From Parabacteroides faecis (GTDB taxonomy: Bacteria; Bacteroidota; Bacteroidia; Bacteroidales; Tannerellaceae), in the NCBI RefSeq assembly GCF_014647375.1, contig NZ_BMPB01000001.1, forward strand, positions 620,001-684,000: a stretch of DNA of 64,000 nt, written 5' to 3'. Below the pieces are notes generated by a model. The model did no database searches, was not told the origin of the DNA, and saw only the letters and a list, made by a program, of their open reading frames with translations. A program made the position numbers and the translations under genes. Shown piece by piece: positions 43,079 through 51,108 of the stretch. How positions within the stretch are numbered: position 1 is the stretch's first letter; the number at the start of each line of letters is the position of its first letter.

Positions 43079-43220
43079 TAATAGTAGTATAATGAAAACC
43101 GGCCCCGGCAAGGTTTATAGTCAAATAAAAGAGTGTTGTCGGCGATAAGTTGAGAGGGAATATGCGTCCAGTTGAGTGCAGGACGCGGTATTCGGGGCCG
43201 GCTTCATTACTACTATTTTA
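43079..43220. repeat. 142-bp inverted-repeat element
   Basis: Arms of about 28 bp, AATAGTAGTAtAATGAAaa with CCGGCCCCG (left) and CGGGGCCGG with cTTCATTACTACTATT (right), enclose a loop with its own GCGTCC/GGACGC hairpin. The GC stem followed on the minus strand by TTTTC could end transcripts from the fimbrillin side. The element could equally be a small transposon-like remnant. Confidence 0.5.
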
Positions 43221-43255
43221 GTATTAATTAAATGTATACGTAACTCTCACGAGTT

Positions 43256-43560
43256 AGTTCGTTAATTCTTTTTCAAAGGACTGACCGCTGTCAGCTCCCG
43301 GATGTTCGGATCGGTGTAGTGGCCGGTGGCAAGAAGAATGGGACTGCTTGCCACGGCGTTTACACTTATAGAATCCTGTCGGAAGGATGTTCTTCAGCCC
43401 TGCTACCGGATGTCGTGGTAGGGAACGAGGCTTTATTTCCTTCTTTGCGGTAACCGTATTTCTTCTTGCGATGCCGGACTGTCTGTCCAATCAGGCTTGT
43501 TGTCCGTACATCCGGTCAGCAGATCATCGGCATCACAACAAAATACGATTACCCAGAGAT
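43256..43560 (-). pseudogene. degraded lipoprotein gene fragment, multiple frameshifts
   Basis: No intact gene is present, but consecutive pieces in different minus-strand frames look like real protein. First a hydrophobic stretch with lipobox-like LLTGC and TDNKPDWTDSPASQEEIRLP; then YGYRKEGNKASFPTTTSGSR followed by AEEHPSDRIL; then SISVNAVASSPILLATGHYT followed by DPNIRELTAVSPLKKN and a stop at 43256-43262. It lies directly behind the fimbrillin gene in the same direction, so a decayed companion surface lipoprotein is the best guess. The pieces were not matched to a known family. Confidence 0.35.
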
Positions 43561-43591
43561 TCTAAACCATAACCAAAACATAAAATAAAAC

Positions 43592-44554
43592 TTACATAAT
43601 GCTGCTTGTAGCATCTTCACCGTTACCCTGCATCCAGTCGGTAACGGATACCTCTTTCAATGTAAGAGCCTCTCCGCTGAGAGTTAATTTGTAGAGGTAT
43701 TTATATCCTTTTTCCCATACGGTCTTTGCGGGAATTTTATATTTGTACGAAGTTCCGTTGATCGTAAAAAGTGCCTCGATGTCACCTTCAGCCATAAGTG
43801 CTGATCTTGTCGGGATCACCATGATCTGTTGCGGATCACAGAACTCTTTTGTCAGTGTAACAGGTTCCTCCAGATTGAGCCGGGTGGCGACACTGCAACA
43901 GGCCGTTCCGGTGATTTGTCCGGTTCTGATGTCCATCATCCCTTTACATATCAATGCTGTTCCTCCGGCTTTATTTCCCAGCTGGACGGCATCCAACTCA
44001 TAACTTCCTTCTTCTGTTTTTTCCAGGTTTATCTGGAAGGAGATGAGCGACAAAGCATGTTCCATATTCAGCAAGACCATAGGGGATATGCTGTTCAATG
44101 CTTTTTGGCCCAAAGCGTGTGTGCCGTACATATAGTCGCGTGTCTGAGTGGCGTCCGGCGAGATCTTTACAGGGATACTTGCCGTGCTCAGTCTCATTTG
44201 CGACTGATATGGATAATAGGCATACACGATGGCCGGGTCGAAGTTAAGGGTGACTTCCGGCGTTTGTTGCCAGGAGATTTTATTACTAATTAAATTTGCT
44301 TGCGCTTTTACATTTATATAATCACTATCCTCGTCATAAAGACCACCGTCGTCTTCGCGTGTGATCAGTAGTCCTATTTCCGATCCTTCCTTGAATTCCT
44401 GTACGAAATTCGCAGATTTAGTAGTTAAAATACGTGTAATAATTTTTAATGGTTTCTCTTTCGCGCTAATACTCTCAATGGCTACGAAATTGCTCTCGTG
44501 AGAACAACCGGCCAAACAGGAAATCAGTGTAATAAATAGTAATAAATTTCTCAT
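43592..44554 (-). CDS. fimbrillin-family (Mfa-like) lipoprotein
   Basis: Lipoprotein of 320 residues with lipobox LAGC (MRNLLLFITLISCLAGCSHE). The body follows the Mfa1/FimA-type layout: TTKSANFVQEFKEGSEIGLL, NFDPAIVYAYYPYQSQ, then VLLNMEHALSLISFQINLEK (the conserved xxxHALS(L)ixF block) and a C-terminal WEKGYKYLYKLTLSGEALTL with VSVTDWMQG. Such proteins form short fimbriae or surface adhesins, or remain as cell-surface lipoproteins. It is divergent from the AraC gene (205-nt shared spacer), which may regulate it. Confidence 0.85.
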   Translation of the reverse strand: MRNLLLFITLISCLAGCSHESNFVAIESISAKEKPLKIITRILTTKSANFVQEFKEGSEIGLLITREDDGGLYDEDSDYINVKAQANLISNKISWQQTPEVTLNFDPAIVYAYYPYQSQMRLSTASIPVKISPDATQTRDYMYGTHALGQKALNSISPMVLLNMEHALSLISFQINLEKTEEGSYELDAVQLGNKAGGTALICKGMMDIRTGQITGTACCSVATRLNLEEPVTLTKEFCDPQQIMVIPTRSALMAEGDIEALFTINGTSYKYKIPAKTVWEKGYKYLYKLTLSGEALTLKEVSVTDWMQGNGEDATSSIM

Positions 44555-44626
44555 ACTTTTATGCTATTTTTGTATCAAATTTCATATTGCAAATATCCGG
44601 CAGTTTGAGGAGAAAGAGGGATCATA

Positions 44627-44654
44627 CGGTATAAAACCACGATGAAATGGTATA
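44627..44654. promoter_or_regulatory. direct repeats GGTATAAAA in the fimbrillin/AraC spacer
   Basis: Two GGTATAAAA copies lie about 20 nt apart in the divergent spacer, spaced as is common for AraC-family half-sites. A TATTTTTG -7-like box on the plus strand lies at 44565-44572. Regulatory use is inferred only. Confidence 0.3.
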
Positions 44655-44759
44655 AAAACGCATGGTGCAAATAATCCAGAGGCGTCAAATTGTCTAAATA
44701 GAGTGCAAATCAACCATTTGAGGATTCAAATTGTTTATACTAAAACGAGGCGGTAACAT

Positions 44760-45887
44760 ATGCTGGACAAAATACAGTTTTTATTGAGTATGCAAATAAT
44801 AGGCCTGTGCGTATTAGGAGGCATTATGATGCTATTGAGGTCATTTGGTAACAGGGCACGACTTATTTTGGCATGGAGTATGATTATGTGGGCCTTGATG
44901 GCTGTAATCCGAATTTCTGTTAATTCTTACGTGGATGAAGTAAAGGAAGCGTTCCATCCCGACGTACTTATTGCTAGTTGTTTTGTGACTGCTTGTCTTG
45001 CCAGTTATGTGATTGAAAAGCTGCGCCCCGGTTTTCTTACTTTCAGGCGATTTGCCGTTTTTCTTTCGCCCGTTGTGATAGGCGGTTTATCTTATCTTAC
45101 TTATCGTTTATCGGGCGGGGAAATACATATTTTTTATTCGATAAAAGATGTGTTTACGTATTTCAATATGGATGTATTCCTGCGGTTATTGGTGCTTGCA
45201 CTTACTCTTTTTTATATGATCCTGCCGATATATCTGGTTGTAAAATATGCCGATGAATATACCGCTTATTTGAGCGAGAATGTTTCAGACCCTGAAAACT
45301 ATGACTTGCGATGGTTGAAGCGGACAATGCTCGTCTTATCTATCCTCTATTTCCTTTATGCAGTCCTGTTATTGACCGACCGGACGATCCTCTACGTCGT
45401 TATAAAGGCTATCATGCTGATTGTTTGGTTTTACTTTTTCTATAAGGCTTTATTTCTTAAGAATATACGGATCGAACATACTTTTAGGAACGGATGGGAT
45501 CTTCCCTCGAACGATGACGAAGAGGAAGATGATGATGACGAGGAGCAGCGTGGTGCTCTTTTCAAACGCTATGCGGAAGAGGTGAATACCTGGTTCGAAC
45601 GTGAAAAACCTTATCTGAACGATGACTTGCGCCTGACTGATCTGCAACGTGTGTTCCCTATCAGTCGTTCCTATCTCTCACAATTATTCAATAAGGAGCT
45701 GGGGATGTCTTTTTCTGATTATGTGAACCAGTTCCGCATTGAAGAAAGCAAACGTCTGATGGATGCCGAGCCGCTGGCAAGTATCCAGGAAATAGCCGAA
45801 CGTTCCGGTTTTCATTCGATCAGTACTTTCCGCCGTGCTTTTACAAAACATACGGGGATTATTCCTTCTGAATATAAGCGCGGATAA
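44760..45887 (+). CDS. membrane-anchored AraC-family transcription regulator
   Basis: Regulator of 375 residues. The N-terminal half has six to seven hydrophobic helices (LSMQIIGLCVLGGIMMLL; LILAWSMIMWALMAVI; LYVVIKAIMLIVWFYFFYKA), then a strongly acidic linker (SNDDEEEDDDDEEQ, about residues 249-262), then two helix-turn-helix units (DLRLTDLQRVFPISRSYLSQ; ASIQEIAERSGFHSISTFRR, ending TGIIPSEYKRG). DNA binding from the membrane would let it respond to a membrane or envelope signal. It is divergent from the fimbrillin gene and 66 nt ahead of an acyltransferase gene in the same direction, so either may be its target. Confidence 0.88.
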   Translation: MLDKIQFLLSMQIIGLCVLGGIMMLLRSFGNRARLILAWSMIMWALMAVIRISVNSYVDEVKEAFHPDVLIASCFVTACLASYVIEKLRPGFLTFRRFAVFLSPVVIGGLSYLTYRLSGGEIHIFYSIKDVFTYFNMDVFLRLLVLALTLFYMILPIYLVVKYADEYTAYLSENVSDPENYDLRWLKRTMLVLSILYFLYAVLLLTDRTILYVVIKAIMLIVWFYFFYKALFLKNIRIEHTFRNGWDLPSNDDEEEDDDDEEQRGALFKRYAEEVNTWFEREKPYLNDDLRLTDLQRVFPISRSYLSQLFNKELGMSFSDYVNQFRIEESKRLMDAEPLASIQEIAERSGFHSISTFRRAFTKHTGIIPSEYKRG

Positions 45888-45953
45888 AGTCAGCCTTGTA
45901 TTATCTGATAAGATTATTTATTTTTACGTCCAGTTTGAAGAAATAATCTTATC

Positions 45954-47093
45954 ATGAATAACACTACTACTGTTACACGTCCGCATATAGTTTGGCTGGA
46001 TGTTCTTCGTTTCGTTGCTATCCTGATGGTAATTGCCTGTCATTGTACAGACCCGTTCAACGCCTCTCCGGAGTCGCGTGCTAATCCTGATTTCAATTTC
46101 TGGGGATCGGCTTACGGCTCGATGCTGAGGGCTTGTGTCCCTTTATTTGTAATGATGACGGGCTTTTTGCTGTTGCCGGTAAAACAGGAGGCTTCTGTTT
46201 TTTATAAAAAACGTATTCCACGTGTATTTTTTCCTTTTCTGATCTGGTCGGTACTGTTCAACCTGGCACCCTGGTTTATCCAGTGGGCGGGAGGAAGTGC
46301 TGAACTGGTGACCGATTTCTTTCCCTATGCGCCCGATCCTTCTGCTTCCCTGACAGATGCGTTGAAAGAAATTGCGATGATTCCGGTTACATTTACTGTT
46401 TATGCGACCCCCATGTGGTATATCTATACATTGATCGGACTATATCTTTATATGCCTGTCTTTTCTGCCTGGGTGGAGAAAGCTTCTGACAAAGGGAAGC
46501 GCTGGTTCCTTGGAATTTGGGGAGTATCCCTGTTCATCCCTTATTTGATGGAGTTTGTTTCCCATTATTTGTTCGGGACCTGTTCATGGAATGCTTATGG
46601 GTTGTTCTATTATTTTGCCGGCTTCAACGGTTATTTGCTGTTGGGCCATTATTTAGGAAAAGGGAATGACTGGTCGACCGGTAAAACGTTGGCAGTCACC
46701 ATTCCTTTGTTTCTGATAGGCTATCTGGTCACTTTTACAGGTTTCCGTTATATGACTTCCGATCCGCATGTGAGTGAGGAAGGCATGGAGTTGTTTTTCA
46801 CTTACTGTTCTCCGAATGCCATGCTGATGACGGCAGCTATTTTCTTGTTAGTCCAGAAAGCCCGTATCTCATCTCCCTTTATTTGCGGGGCTTTGGCAAA
46901 CCTTACGAAGTTAGGCTTCGGAGTTTACTGTGTACATTATTTCTTCATAGGACCGTCCTATCTGTTGACACTGTGGCTGGGTGTTCCCGTACCGGCTATT
47001 GTTCCCGTATCGGCAATCTTTACGTTGGCTGCATCCTGGATGTTTACTTATTTATTGAGTAAACTGCCTTATTCGAAATACATTATCGGATAA
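45954..47093 (+). CDS. acyltransferase 3 family membrane protein
   Basis: Membrane O-acyltransferase of 379 residues with about ten helices. The N-terminal helix pair carries HIVWLDVLRFVAILMVIACH (the R/H pattern of the family), followed by KKRIPRVFFPFLIWSVLFNL, another family block. It probably acetylates a surface polysaccharide or lipid at the outer face of the inner membrane. It follows the AraC gene in the same direction and is likely cotranscribed or coregulated. The acceptor cannot be named. Confidence 0.86.
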   Translation: MNNTTTVTRPHIVWLDVLRFVAILMVIACHCTDPFNASPESRANPDFNFWGSAYGSMLRACVPLFVMMTGFLLLPVKQEASVFYKKRIPRVFFPFLIWSVLFNLAPWFIQWAGGSAELVTDFFPYAPDPSASLTDALKEIAMIPVTFTVYATPMWYIYTLIGLYLYMPVFSAWVEKASDKGKRWFLGIWGVSLFIPYLMEFVSHYLFGTCSWNAYGLFYYFAGFNGYLLLGHYLGKGNDWSTGKTLAVTIPLFLIGYLVTFTGFRYMTSDPHVSEEGMELFFTYCSPNAMLMTAAIFLLVQKARISSPFICGALANLTKLGFGVYCVHYFFIGPSYLLTLWLGVPVPAIVPVSAIFTLAASWMFTYLLSKLPYSKYIIG

Positions 47094-47175
47094 AGGCTCT
47101 CGGATAGTAGGTCCCGCTTTTGTGCAAATGATGTTAAAACCGGAAAAGGTCGGTATAACGTATCTATATTACTAC

Positions 47176-47183
47176 TACTTTTG
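47176..47183 (+). promoter_or_regulatory. -7 box upstream of the small ORF
   Basis: TACTTTTG matches TAnnTTTG about 67 nt ahead of the small ORF; no clear -33 TTTG. A small hairpin (AAAACAT/ATGTTTT) lies in the predicted leader. Confidence 0.4.
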
Positions 47184-47249
47184 TGCTGTAAAACATATTT
47201 CAACAACATGTTTTGCTTATAGATCGTTTTAAATAATAAGAGGAGCGCT

Positions 47250-47330
47250 ATGAAAAAAGTAGTTAGTAAGTGTTTGCATTACCTGGAAGTTCTGGGTGAA
47301 TATGCAATACAAAAGTATGGATTAGAATAA
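47250..47330 (+). CDS. 26-residue small ORF with strong ribosome binding site
   Basis: A short frame from ATG 47250 to TAA 47328-47330, beginning MKKVVSKCLHYLEV. The SD sequence AGGAG lies 4 nt ahead of the start, unusually strong for this phylum, and a good terminator begins 22 nt after the stop. The peptide has one cysteine and charged and hydrophobic residues alternating as in an amphipathic helix; it has no signal peptide and no double-glycine leader. It faces the ABC transporter operon tail to tail. Function unknown; it could be a regulatory or membrane-active peptide. Confidence 0.5.
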   Translation: MKKVVSKCLHYLEVLGEYAIQKYGLE

Positions 47331-47351
47331 AAAACAAATCTTTTCAGTGTT

Positions 47352-47381
47352 AAGGGGTATCCGTGAGGGTATCCCTTTTTT
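47352..47381 (+). terminator. terminator after the small ORF
   Basis: An 11-bp stem from AAGGG to CCCTT, closed by a GTGA loop and including two G-U pairs, is followed by TTTTTT. It ends 1 nt into the convergent ABC gene. Confidence 0.75.
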
Positions 47382-48039
47382 ATGGTTGATAATACCCGTA
47401 AGGTATCAGTTCTTCGATGTTTTTGACCTCTTTCAGGTAACATTCGTTAAGTAGCGTCAGGCGATTCGCTATTTTATGTACTTCGCGAAAATTATGGTCT
47501 GTCAGGATGATCCCGTGTTCCCGTGCGCTTTCGGACATAAGCTCGCGTATCTGTTCTGCCACTACAGGAGAGACACCGCTGAAAGGTTCGTCCAGCAATA
47601 TATAGGGGGCCGGACTGAATAGGGTCGTTTTGATTTCCAGATACCGCTGTTCTCCCGTCGATATTTCACAAATGCGGGAAGTGCGTATACGGAATAGTAT
47701 TTTATCTGCCAGGAAACGTTTTCTGTCTTCCGGGGCGATACACAAGTCTGCAATCTGTGATACTTTCAGATGGGATGGTAAGGAAGGATGCTGGGGCAGA
47801 TAGGCAAGCAAACGGGAGCGGAAAGCTGGTCCGTTCATGACTTTTCCGTCGATCCGGATAAAACTCCGGTCGGCTTTCAACGTACCGAAGATGATATTCA
47901 GTAAGGTGGATTTGCCGGTTCCGTTCCGTCCGAAAAGGGCAATAATGTCTCCTTGGCAACATTTCAGGTAAACATCTGCCAGTATCGTCCGTTCGCCGAA
48001 CGACTTAAGTACGCTGTCTATTTCAAGGCCTGTATGCAT
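47380..48039 (-). CDS. ABC transporter ATP-binding protein
   Basis: ATPase subunit of 219 residues with Walker A GRNGTGKS (37-44), a signature region STGEQRYLEIKTTL in place of LSGGQ, Walker B YILLDEPFSGV and the switch histidine in GIILTDHNFREV. The general form is that of LptB/branched-chain type ATPases. Its 5' end overlaps the upstream membrane-protein gene by 22 nt, so the two are translated together. Substrate unknown. Confidence 0.88.
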   Translation of the reverse strand: MHTGLEIDSVLKSFGERTILADVYLKCCQGDIIALFGRNGTGKSTLLNIIFGTLKADRSFIRIDGKVMNGPAFRSRLLAYLPQHPSLPSHLKVSQIADLCIAPEDRKRFLADKILFRIRTSRICEISTGEQRYLEIKTTLFSPAPYILLDEPFSGVSPVVAEQIRELMSESAREHGIILTDHNFREVHKIANRLTLLNECYLKEVKNIEELIPYGYYQP

Positions 48040-48377
48040 AGCTGGATAATTTGATTGAGTAGATTACAGCAGATGAACATGACGATAAATGTAACGATCC
48101 AGAGTTGATATTTGCTGATGCCCTGATTGTAATAGAAAAAGTATTCTTCTTTGTGTGTCAGTTCTTTATAAATATAATCGAATCCCAGTCCGACCGTGGG
48201 AATAAGGCGAAACCAGAGTTTGACAGAATCCATAATGCTGCCATTATATAGAATAAAGGAAGTAATGCTGCCCATAGATGCAAAGAGAAAGCTGACCAGG
48301 ACACTGAATTTTAATGTACTGAGGAAGAATGTCCGGTAAAACCGGTATTGTGTTTTCCATCTTTGCAGGCTATCCAT
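48018..48377 (-). CDS. small membrane protein paired with the ABC ATPase
   Basis: Protein of 119 residues with three hydrophobic helices (STLKFSVLVSFLFASMGSIT; about 50-75; YQLWIVTFIVMFICCNLLNQ). It is much shorter than an ordinary ABC permease but overlaps the ATPase gene by 22 nt, so it is probably the membrane partner, perhaps as an oligomer. No family recognised. Confidence 0.65.
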   Translation of the reverse strand: MDSLQRWKTQYRFYRTFFLSTLKFSVLVSFLFASMGSITSFILYNGSIMDSVKLWFRLIPTVGLGFDYIYKELTHKEEYFFYYNQGISKYQLWIVTFIVMFICCNLLNQIIQLCIQALK

Positions 48378-48464
48378 AATCGATCGGTTTAAGAGGATAA
48401 CTGATTTTTTGCTAAGATATTCAAATCGGAGGGAATAGAGGTGAGATTCTTTTTAATAAAGTAT

Positions 48465-48494
48465 AAAAGGAGATGATTTTATTCATCTCCTTTT
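48465..48494. terminator. bidirectional terminator behind the locus C phosphodiesterase gene
   Basis: Perfect 12-bp stem AAAAGGAGATGA/TCATCTCCTTTT with a 6-nt loop, 30 nt after the stop at 48524. It separates locus C from the ABC operon. Confidence 0.8.
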
Positions 48495-48523
48495 GTTGAC
48501 TTATGTTTGTTATATTGAATTAA

Positions 48524-49579
48524 TCAATTGTTTTTTATTAAGAATGTGCTGAAAACTCCTTTATGATCGCTGGGCCATATCCCGGTCGGTTTTATAAACT
48601 GATCCTCAGAATCATTCTCAACGATTTCTCCTTTCAGTATATTCTGGGATGGACCAACGATGACAGCGTTTTCCAGTCTCAGTGAAGGATCAGGATAATA
48701 ATAGATGAAATCTATCCTGTCCCTTTCGTCCATATCAGGCAACCAAACCAGTTTATTCAGGTCTGCATCTTTATTTCCGGCAGGGAATGTAAATCCGGGA
48801 TATGTTACTGCATCGGGATATGTTTCACGGTAAACATCTTTGAACCCTGCTTCATATAGTAATACGGAGCAGTCCCAGTTTATAACCAAACCGTTATGAT
48901 CCCGCATATCTTTGGTATCTTGTTGCCAATCCAGATGCGACGGTTCATTGAAATCGCCGCCCAATATGATCAGGTTGCCTTTTTCAATTTCTTTTCCGGC
49001 ATCTTCTAATAAGGCTTTGACACCTTCGTCCCGGAAAGAGATTCTGTTGGCTGCCAGTATGGAGTCTGCATCATATACTGGTTCCGGCAGCTTTTTCCAG
49101 GTTGTACCGCTGTAGCCTCGTGGAAGATAACATTCATAATGTGTCCAGTCCCAGTGTACGGAATATGCAATCAACTTTTTTGAACCTAGACTGATTGTCG
49201 CTTTACAAACCGGATTAGGCCTTGATTTATCCTCAAGTGTGAAACATGAACTGACTTCATCCATTTTAATCTTTGACAGGACACCCATTGTCTGTTTAAG
49301 ATTTTCTCCGTAATACTGTTTACCTCTCTTTTTCAGTTCACTGGTGAGATAATCCATAAAATGCTTTTCTTTTTGGCTGAATATCTCACAGAGAAAGGCA
49401 ATATCCGGATCTGTCTGATCGATGATATCTACAATGCCCTTAACTCCGTTGGGTACGGTTTCCCCTTGTCCCCATAAATTTAATTGCAGTACTTTCAGCG
49501 TATCGTTTTTTTCTGTGGCACTGTAAGCAAAGAAGGGCAACATGGAAAAAATGATCGCCAGGTTTATGATCCCTTTCAT
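48524..49579 (-). CDS. secreted endonuclease/exonuclease/phosphatase-family hydrolase
   Basis: EEP-fold enzyme of about 351 residues with signal peptide MKGIINLAIIFSMLPFFAYS. Active-site residues of the fold are visible: N in VLQLNLWG, E in IAFLCEIFS, H in YSVHWDWTHY, D/N in LGGDFNEPSHLDW, D in DRIDFIYYYPD and the terminal SDHKG. It cleaves phosphoester bonds outside the cytoplasm: nucleic acid, phospholipid head groups or glycan phosphodiesters are all possible. The start at 49579 overlaps the susD stop as ATGA, so it is translationally coupled to susD; an ATG 12 nt upstream lies inside susD. It is the only enzyme of locus C. Confidence 0.85.
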   Translation of the reverse strand: MKGIINLAIIFSMLPFFAYSATEKNDTLKVLQLNLWGQGETVPNGVKGIVDIIDQTDPDIAFLCEIFSQKEKHFMDYLTSELKKRGKQYYGENLKQTMGVLSKIKMDEVSSCFTLEDKSRPNPVCKATISLGSKKLIAYSVHWDWTHYECYLPRGYSGTTWKKLPEPVYDADSILAANRISFRDEGVKALLEDAGKEIEKGNLIILGGDFNEPSHLDWQQDTKDMRDHNGLVINWDCSVLLYEAGFKDVYRETYPDAVTYPGFTFPAGNKDADLNKLVWLPDMDERDRIDFIYYYPDPSLRLENAVIVGPSQNILKGEIVENDSEDQFIKPTGIWPSDHKGVFSTFLIKNN

Positions 49580-51096
49580 TTCAGTATCCACATTATTTTG
49601 TTATTATTATCGATCCCGTCATATTGTGACGCAACAGCGTTATCCACATTTTCTTTGTTGTAATCAAATTCTTTTGTAGGATACATCCACCGGACAGGAA
49701 TTTTATCTTTTTCCGCATTCCTGTTAGTAAGAGGATTTATCGGTAAAACCGGATAACCGGTTCTCCTGTATTCGTAATATGCGTCGAAAGGATATTGCAT
49801 ATAATAAGTAAGATATTTCTGAATGATGATCTGTTTGATCTTGTGCTCCGTATCGCCTTTTAGCATAACAGGTTCACTGTTCAGGTAAGTGCCGATGTAG
49901 TCTTCCGTAATTTTTTTACCATGGTGATACATTTCGTCATCAGGCGTGTTTTCTTCGGTAAATGTCATCGAAGCTTTGATTCCGGCATTGTAATATTCCG
50001 TTGCATTTCCATTGATCCAGCCTCTCAGTATAGCTTCTGCCAGAATGAAACATTGCTCTGCATAACCGACACGTGTATAAGGTTCACCGGCCGGAATATC
50101 GGTATATCTTAAATTAATTGCCGAATAGGCTCCTTTGGCATACTCAGATTTTATATCCGAGAAATCAGCTACCGGATCAAGACCGATATAGGCGTCGGCA
50201 TTGTCTGGTTGCAGCCCTTTGTCAATCATCGTTTTAGCCGGCTGGGCATAATAGAAAAGACGGTAGTCGTTATATGCTTTTAATGTATCTATGACGATGC
50301 TGGAAATTGTAGCATAAACATGATGTTTTGATGTTGCTTTATTGTATGGATACAGCTGTCCTGATTTATCGGAAAATACCAACTGAAGGTTATCTTTGTT
50401 AGATGTCATCAATGGTTCATTATTGAAGATCCGGGCAAAACGCTCTTTAATATTTAATCCGGGATCGTTCTCCTTTTTCGACAAATACATCAAGACTTTT
50501 AACCGGAATGTATTGGTCACCTTTTCCCATTTGGAAACATCACCCTGGAATACCGGGTCTCCTTCGAATGAGTTGGCAAGAGAAAACAAGCGGGAGGCTG
50601 TTTCAAGATCGTCCAGGATTGTTTTCATCACTTCTTCCTGGGAGTCATACCGCGGTTTGGTATTGTCAGATTCTCCCTGGAGGGCATCGCTGAAAGGTAT
50701 GTCACCGACTTGCATGGATAAATAGAATAACTTATATGATTTGGCAAATAGAGCTAATGCCTCATATGCATCTTTATATTCTTCTTTTGCCAGTTCTTTC
50801 ATTTTATCTGCATTGATGAGCATAGTGTATCCGGAAAAGCTGGCTCGTCCCAGCACATTATAATTGTAGTCATGCAAATACTCCAGCCAAATCATTTGTT
50901 TGGCTAAGCAGGCATCCTGAATAAAGTTTGCCGCGTATCCGTCAGGGCTGACTATATCCAGTATGACTGAAGTTGCTAATAGGGAAGATGTTGCTGTTTC
51001 TACGGTATTCGGGTTCGTATTCAGGTGATCGAAATTGGAGCAACCCGATATCATCGTGCAAAGGATGAAGTATACTATTGATTTTATCTTTTTCAT
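49576..51096 (-). CDS. SusD-like lipoprotein (locus C)
   Basis: SusD-family protein of 506 residues; lipobox MISGC, then SNFDHLNTNPNTVETA, which with EYRRTGYPVLPINPLTNRNA near the C-terminus marks the SusD-like group 2 branch rather than the RagB branch of loci A and B. Helical repeat region EEYKDAYEALALFAKSYKLF. It forms the lid of the SusC encoded 12 nt upstream. Confidence 0.9.
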   Translation of the reverse strand: MKKIKSIVYFILCTMISGCSNFDHLNTNPNTVETATSSLLATSVILDIVSPDGYAANFIQDACLAKQMIWLEYLHDYNYNVLGRASFSGYTMLINADKMKELAKEEYKDAYEALALFAKSYKLFYLSMQVGDIPFSDALQGESDNTKPRYDSQEEVMKTILDDLETASRLFSLANSFEGDPVFQGDVSKWEKVTNTFRLKVLMYLSKKENDPGLNIKERFARIFNNEPLMTSNKDNLQLVFSDKSGQLYPYNKATSKHHVYATISSIVIDTLKAYNDYRLFYYAQPAKTMIDKGLQPDNADAYIGLDPVADFSDIKSEYAKGAYSAINLRYTDIPAGEPYTRVGYAEQCFILAEAILRGWINGNATEYYNAGIKASMTFTEENTPDDEMYHHGKKITEDYIGTYLNSEPVMLKGDTEHKIKQIIIQKYLTYYMQYPFDAYYEYRRTGYPVLPINPLTNRNAEKDKIPVRWMYPTKEFDYNKENVDNAVASQYDGIDNNNKIMWILK

Positions 51097-51108
51097 ATTC
51101 AGTATCTT

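Noticed and set aside
43254-43490. 78-codon minus-strand ORF behind the fimbrillin gene
   Set aside because: Its composition (many Arg, His, Ser, Lys) is that of an out-of-frame reading; the protein-like segments are found in the other two frames.
49580-49591. Upstream ATG (49591) as start of the phosphodiesterase gene
   Set aside because: It lies within susD and would put charged residues ahead of the signal peptide; the ATGA overlap at 49579 is the usual coupling arrangement.
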